Position numbers and translations under genes: made by a program. The notes below the pieces were generated by a model. It ran no database searches. It was not told the origin of the DNA and saw nothing but the letters and a program-made list of their open reading frames with translations. A stretch of DNA of 6,977 bases from Thiotrichales bacterium (GTDB lineage Bacteria; Pseudomonadota; Gammaproteobacteria; JAAZVR01), in assembly GCA_018623305.1 (NCBI GenBank), contig JAAZVR010000055.1, positions 1 through 6,977 of the forward strand, in the 5' to 3' direction. Shown one piece after another: positions 6,551 to 6,977 of the stretch. The first letter of the stretch is position 1. The number at the start of each line of letters is the position of its first letter.

Positions 6551-6977
6551 TTATTGCAAAGTTTGACCATCATGCAGCAAGCCCATTTGCTGCATAAATT
6601 TTTCTAACTCACCTTGCTCTTCTACATATCGAATCAACAATCCCATTAAGCCTTCTACTTCAGAGCGCTGAACCATCCTAACCAACAATTGGAACTGATC
6701 GCCTTCTAGGCCTCCCTCAAAAGCATTTGCTTCAAGTAAGGCAGCCAAGGCTCCAACGTTCCCTAATAGGGCGCTCGCATGAATCGCTAAAATTGGATCG
6801 CCGTTTTCTTCATTATTCATCGTACCTACTGGATGAAGTGGATCGACTGCAAACTGTTCAATTAATACTTTAATACTCCAATAAGACGCTTCTGTATTCT
6901 GTCCTTCTAGAGCTTTCATGAATATCATCGAAGGAGCAATCTTATCTTCAGTTATTAAATGCTGAATGCCTTCCTGA
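6551..6977 (-). CDS. Unrecognised protein, 5' partial (C-terminal 141 residues); weak ankyrin-like stretch
   Basis: The frame stays open to the right edge: 16 further codons precede the ATG at 6928, and no Shine-Dalgarno lies before that ATG (ATTGCTCCTTCG), so the true start is outside the window. The visible part is acidic, mostly helical, without signal peptide or membrane segment. One stretch, GDPILAIHASALLGNVGAL plus the following ALLEANAF, resembles an ankyrin-type helix-turn-helix repeat (compare PLHxAALxGN..ALxxLLEAGA), but only one such unit is convincing, so I do not assign the fold. Helical segments follow through GLMGLLIRYVEEQGELEKFMQQMG. The stop abuts the ArsR gene's stop with no base between, and the 3' end contains the inverted repeat at 6572-6595. 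Coding nature is supported by the uninterrupted frame and protein-like composition; function unknown. Confidence 0.72.
   Translation of the reverse strand, partial: QEGIQHLITEDKIAPSMIFMKALEGQNTEASYWSIKVLIEQFAVDPLHPVGTMNNEENGDPILAIHASALLGNVGALAALLEANAFEGGLEGDQFQLLVRMVQRSEVEGLMGLLIRYVEEQGELEKFMQQMGLLHDGQTLQ
6572..6603 (+). terminator. Possible terminator for the arsR-type transcript, inside the convergent gene
   Basis: A perfect 9-bp inverted repeat, ATGCAGCAA (6572-6580) and TTGCTGCAT (6587-6595), encloses a 6-base loop (GCCCAT) and is followed by AAATTTTT (6596-6603). It begins 22 bases after the ArsR stop, a usual distance for an intrinsic terminator. The stem is only moderately GC-rich and the T-run is displaced by three A residues, so efficiency may be modest. 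It overlaps codons for FMQQMGLLH on the minus strand, so the repeat might also be chance within coding sequence. Confidence 0.45.

Overview
The window (6977 bases, moderately AT-rich) carries seven protein-coding genes packed with almost no intergenic space. I see no RNA gene, insertion sequence or CRISPR array. The gene types suggest a gammaproteobacterium, probably marine or a sulfur-exposed environmental one: an ActP-like symporter followed by a DUF294 protein and a DEDDh exonuclease, plus a SqrR/BigR-type ArsR regulator. A Thiomicrospira/Hydrogenovibrio-like or oceanospirillum-like host would fit, but the sequence alone does not decide the genus.

Left block (2-4116, plus strand). A sodium:solute symporter of the ActP type has its N-terminus cut off by the window edge and ends in a strong intrinsic terminator. 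After a 117-base gap come a 619-residue signalling protein (degenerate cNMP-binding domain, CBS pair, DUF294 nucleotidyltransferase, C-terminal helical domain) and a DnaQ-like DEDDh exonuclease. These two are coupled by a TAATG stop/start overlap. The order symporter - DUF294 - exonuclease is a recurrent proteobacterial arrangement, usually linked to acetate/carboxylate uptake. The two downstream genes look like an energy- or nucleotide-sensing module for that uptake, but their biochemical target is not visible here.

Middle block (4107-6151, minus strand). A periplasmic S41/CtpA-type carboxy-terminal processing protease is followed by a TetR-family regulator whose ATG overlaps the protease stop (ATGA). 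The TetR gene also overlaps the end of the exonuclease gene by 10 bases in a convergent arrangement.

Right block (6152-6977). An 81-base divergent promoter region separates the protease operon from a small ArsR-family repressor on the plus strand. This repressor has the two cysteines, 66 residues apart, that define the persulfide sensors SqrR and BigR. It abuts, with no gap, an unrecognised minus-strand gene that runs off the right edge. A perfect inverted repeat inside that gene's 3' end could terminate the arsR transcript.

The most interesting points are the persulfide-sensor signature placed divergently from a protease-TetR operon, the DUF294-exonuclease pair with an altered nucleotide-binding pocket, and the extreme compaction at gene ends. 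I did not find a clearly novel multi-gene defence or mobile system.
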